DNA from: an uncultured Verrucomicrobiota bacterium
Lineage (GTDB): Bacteria > Verrucomicrobiota > Verrucomicrobiia > Limisphaerales > AAA164-E04
Direction: 5' to 3'
Length of the DNA: 48,205 bases
Assembly: GCA_913061285.1 (NCBI GenBank)
Contig: CAJXVR010000013.1
Coordinates: 1-48,205 of the forward strand
The translations under genes and the position numbers were made by a program. This document shows positions 45,904-48,205 of this stretch, piece by piece. Position 1 is the first letter of the stretch; the number at the start of each line of letters is the position of its first letter. Below the pieces are notes generated by a model. It saw only the letters and a program-made list of their open reading frames with translations. It was not told the origin of the DNA and made no database searches.

Positions 45904-47142
45904 ATGAATACATTCGACTGAAGAGGATTCCTGAAACGTAGTCTGGCCTTGAGCGCCGGCTTGGCTCTGACGCGATCGGCCCCGTCAGCTCAGGCGGCCG
46001 CGGTGAAGACCACCCAGATGGAGACCAAGGGGTTCTTCACGCTCGGCAAGCGAAAGGATCATTGTTGGCTCATTACGCCGGACGTGAAGCCGTTCTTCAC
46101 GATGGGCTTGAATCACATCGATCCCGCGAGCCTGCGCTATCCAGAGAATATTCACATCTGGAAACAGAAATACTGTGGAAGCACGGTACGCTGGATCAAA
46201 GAGTCGGTTGTTCCCAATCTCAAGGATTGGGGATTCAATACGGTAGGGTGGGTGCAGGAAGTGACCGTCAAGAAGTGGCAGCATTCGCGTCCATTCACCA
46301 ATGACGAGTATCAGGCCTTGGGCATACCTTATTGCCACCTGCTCCCTTTCATTGAATCGCATCAATGGGAGACGCACACGGTGCATTACGATTTTCGAAG
46401 TGAGGACTGGAAGGAATGGTGCGACTACGTTGTGCGTTCGCACTGCGCTGAATTGGCAGACGATCGGAACCTGATCGGTTACTTTTACAGTGACTGTCCT
46501 TGTTGGATTCACGAGCGTCCACACAACGCCTGGCGCGGTCCGATGTTCGGTCCCGAACGCCTCAAGTCGGATGCCGGTCGGAGAGAACTGAGCGCACTCG
46601 CCGAGATCTACTACCGGACGACCCTCGACGCCATTCGCCGCTACGACAAGCATCACTTGATCTTGGGAGATCGCTACGAAGCCAACGCGCCGATCGGGAT
46701 GGAAGTGCTTCAAGCAGCACAATCGTATGTCGACGTGTTCTCGTTCCAGGATTTTCGTGATCCGGTGACTCACCTTGACGAATGGTATCAGAAAACCGGC
46801 AAGCCGGTGTTGCTCGCGGATGCTGCCGGGCTAAACTATCGTAGCCAATCGTTTTACAAGCCGAACAATGGCAAATGGTATGCCGACACACTGGCGGCGC
46901 TGCACAAGAATCCGGGTTGTATCGGATTTCATCTTTGGGGCGGCTAGCAGCGCAACAAGGCTCGCCGTCGCGGATTGCTGGACGAAATGGAGAATCCGGA
47001 TACCGGGCAAATTGATCTGATGAAGGCGGCCAATCAGAGGATCACGCGTGGATGGAACGCGAAGTCTGATACGCTCGACCGGGCGTTGCCAGCTCCCGGA
47101 AAACGACGCCCCCAACCAGCATGTCGGTTGGGAGAAATATAG
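45904..47142 (+). pseudogene. Tat-exported glycoside-hydrolase-like (agarase-like) gene with two in-frame stops
   Basis: From the ATG at 45904 the frame reads MNTFD, a TGA stop (45919-45921), then RGFLKRSLALSAGLALTRS, which looks like a twin-arginine signal with its start damaged. The body (KGFFTLGKRKDHCWLITPDVKPFFTMGLNHIDP, NLKDWGFNTVGWVQEV, LIGYFYSD, LILGDRYEANAP, PVLLADAAG, GFHLWGG) resembles TIM-barrel glycoside hydrolases annotated as agarase-like in PVC bacteria. A TAG at 46945-46947 interrupts it, but the same frame continues with QRNKARRRGLLDEMENPD and LMKAANQRIT, normal for the family, to a stop at 47140-47142. Two stops with otherwise intact coding point to recent decay. A separate ORF starting at the TTG 45949 would give a truncated, untargeted protein. 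Confidence 0.68.
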
Positions 47143-47207
47143 GAAGAGCTAGGTGGTTGCGGTCTGAAAATATTCGTGATAGTACCACTTCTGTTTCTTT
47201 TGAGATT

Positions 47208-48044
47208 ATGAAAACGCGGTTGGTCAAAATCCTGTTGTTTGCGATCCTCGGCTCGCAAAGCGCTAGCGCTGAAGTAAATGAAGTCCTGTTGGCAAATTGG
47301 GCCAGCTTTACACTCGATGTCGACGGCGATGAGATGGCTGATTTCAAGGGGAGCACGAGCAACACGGAAAACATCACCTTGATAAATGTCGCGGAAGGAA
47401 ACGCGTTCACCGTTCAGAATCTGCCAGGAACACGACCGGGACAGGGAACCTTGGGTAGCTCCTTTAATTTCGCCACCATAGCCGCTATTCAAGCGGATGC
47501 GATCTACGCCGGCTCTGTTTCCATCAATACGCCTCAAATCATCAACACGCTGCACCTTGCAGAGAACTCCTCGGTAGTCTTCAATGCGAATGAGACAACG
47601 CCTATTTTGGCGGGTTGGAGATTTGGCACATCGGGGACGGGCAATGACCCGCTCACTATCATCGGGTTCATTCTTGATACCACGGAGTTTTTCAGTTCTG
47701 GGGGCGCTGCGCCCATCAAGCTCTACACGCATCTCTACGGGGTGCTTGGACCGGGCGACCCCGCCCTTTCAGTATCGTTGGCAACAGCGCTCGGGGTGGG
47801 TGGTGGATCGGCAGCCGTGGGGGGCGTTCTTCCTACCACCTCATCCTTCACAGGTCCCAAATCCGGCTCCATCACCACTCCGTCGGTAATAGGAAAGACC
47901 TACCGCCTTCACCGACTCGCGAACCTGGGGGCAAGCGCTACGGTCGTGGACACTCGTAGCGGGACCGGAAGCGAGATCGTCTTCACTTTCGATGATTCAG
48001 ACAGAAATGTCAGCCAGGCATTCTACTACGTGACAGAAATGTAG
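47208..48044 (+). CDS. Secreted protein of unknown function with C-terminal beta domain
   Basis: A 278-residue protein from the ATG at 47208, preferred over the longer open frame from 47121 because it begins a signal peptide (MKTRLVKILLFAILGSQSASA). The mature part is rich in Thr, Ser, Gly and small hydrophobic residues. It ends with a segment of the form TTPSVIGKTYRLHRLANLG...FYYVTEM, similar in layout to the tail of the repeat protein at 14809-17910 (YQIES...FYRLVEG), a domain common at the ends of Verrucomicrobial secreted proteins. I recognise no catalytic motif. Confidence 0.72.
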   Translation: MKTRLVKILLFAILGSQSASAEVNEVLLANWASFTLDVDGDEMADFKGSTSNTENITLINVAEGNAFTVQNLPGTRPGQGTLGSSFNFATIAAIQADAIYAGSVSINTPQIINTLHLAENSSVVFNANETTPILAGWRFGTSGTGNDPLTIIGFILDTTEFFSSGGAAPIKLYTHLYGVLGPGDPALSVSLATALGVGGGSAAVGGVLPTTSSFTGPKSGSITTPSVIGKTYRLHRLANLGASATVVDTRSGTGSEIVFTFDDSDRNVSQAFYYVTEM

Positions 48045-48177
48045 ACTGCCTGATTTGCCGCCCCTGCTCAGCCTCGGGTAAGCAGGTCCTCGACTCATAC
48101 AGCAAGCTTTCCTGGGGGCTTGAGGGATCATTTTGTCCAGAAGGTCCCGCCGCGGCCTTCCGTCTGCATGACATAAT

Positions 48178-48205
48178 CTGTCTCTTATACACATCTGACG
48201 CTGCC
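48178..48205 (+). other. Nextera transposase adapter sequence (artefact)
   Basis: The 19 bases CTGTCTCTTATACACATCT (48178-48196) are the Tn5 mosaic end used in Nextera libraries, and the following GACGCTGCC (48197-48205) is the start of the adapter arm. It is not genomic. Minus-strand frames beginning MYKRQ and MCIRDR here arise from it. Confidence 0.97.

Noticed and set aside
45985-46773. A 262-codon minus-strand frame opposite the agarase-like gene
   Set aside because: The plus strand carries clear hydrolase family segments over the same bases, so this is a shadow.
45904-47142. Stop-codon recoding (selenocysteine or pyrrolysine) in the agarase-like gene
   Set aside because: The TGA lies in the signal region and the TAG at a place where relatives appear to have Tyr; no SECIS-like hairpin follows and other genes use TGA and TAG as ordinary stops.
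48010-48194. Minus-strand frames starting MYKRQ and MCIRDR
   Set aside because: Their first residues are encoded by the Nextera adapter; they are known artefacts.
1-48205. CRISPR arrays, tRNA or rRNA genes, prophage modules
   Set aside because: I looked for regular direct repeats with spacers, cloverleaf-type sequences and phage structural or lysis genes, and found none; the only regular repeats are the coding repeats at 14908-17670.

Overview
This is a 48.2 kb assembled contig, probably from a member of the Verrucomicrobiota or a relative in the PVC group. The assignment rests on gene content: two DUF1559-type pseudopilins with H-X9-DG tails, two secreted formylglycine sulfatases (one with a HEAT-repeat tail), a giant secreted protein with ASH and Asp-box repeats, and secreted proteins ending in a short beta-rich anchor-like domain. 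There is no rRNA or tRNA to confirm it. The last 28 bases are Nextera transposase adapter, so the right end is an assembly or library artefact.

Left arm (1-11.1 kb): the 3' part of a giant secreted multidomain protein (cut by the window start), about 800 bp without a gene, then two exported sulfatases.

Zinc-scarcity island (11.1-25.0 kb): two divergent transcription units share one intergenic region. Leftward run a Fur/Zur-family repressor, HisI and a COG0523 (CobW-like) GTPase, a classic zinc-limitation set. Rightward run ten closely spaced genes: a small exported His/Cys protein, a DUF1559 pseudopilin, a surface protein with five anchor-M-type repeats, a MerC-like membrane protein, a complete ZnuABC-type transporter, a membrane-anchored spermidine-synthase-like protein and a DmeF-like cation exporter. 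The shared promoter region carries two near-copies of a 15-bp palindrome, TGCAAA-N3-TTTGCA. A perfect copy lies at 45.11 kb, upstream of paralogues of the first two genes (small His/Cys protein plus pseudopilin). I read this as a Zur operator and a two-locus Zur regulon.

Middle (25.0-28.7 kb): a frameshifted two-part VOC lipoprotein gene, a decayed integrase and a DUF2490 outer-membrane protein gene.

Inorganic-carbon island (28.7-43.2 kb): a leftward histidine kinase / sigma54 response regulator / PTS-IIA-like set is divergent from dabA, a NuoL-like dabB, an extra NuoM-like subunit, a SulP transporter with a C-terminal PII-like domain, a TrkH cation channel and a divergent beta-carbonic anhydrase. 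The divergent region has a good sigma54 -24/-12 match and overlapping inverted repeats upstream of it, as expected for NtrC-type control. No RuBisCO or carboxysome gene is visible, so the set may supply bicarbonate for anaplerotic carboxylation. Decayed integrase remnants of one family, in the same orientation, lie on either side of this island.

Right end (43.2-48.2 kb): remnants of two integrases and an IS5-like transposase surround the second Zur-type locus. A DUF1080 fragment, a glycoside-hydrolase-like pseudogene with two in-frame stops, a secreted protein of unknown function and the adapter follow.
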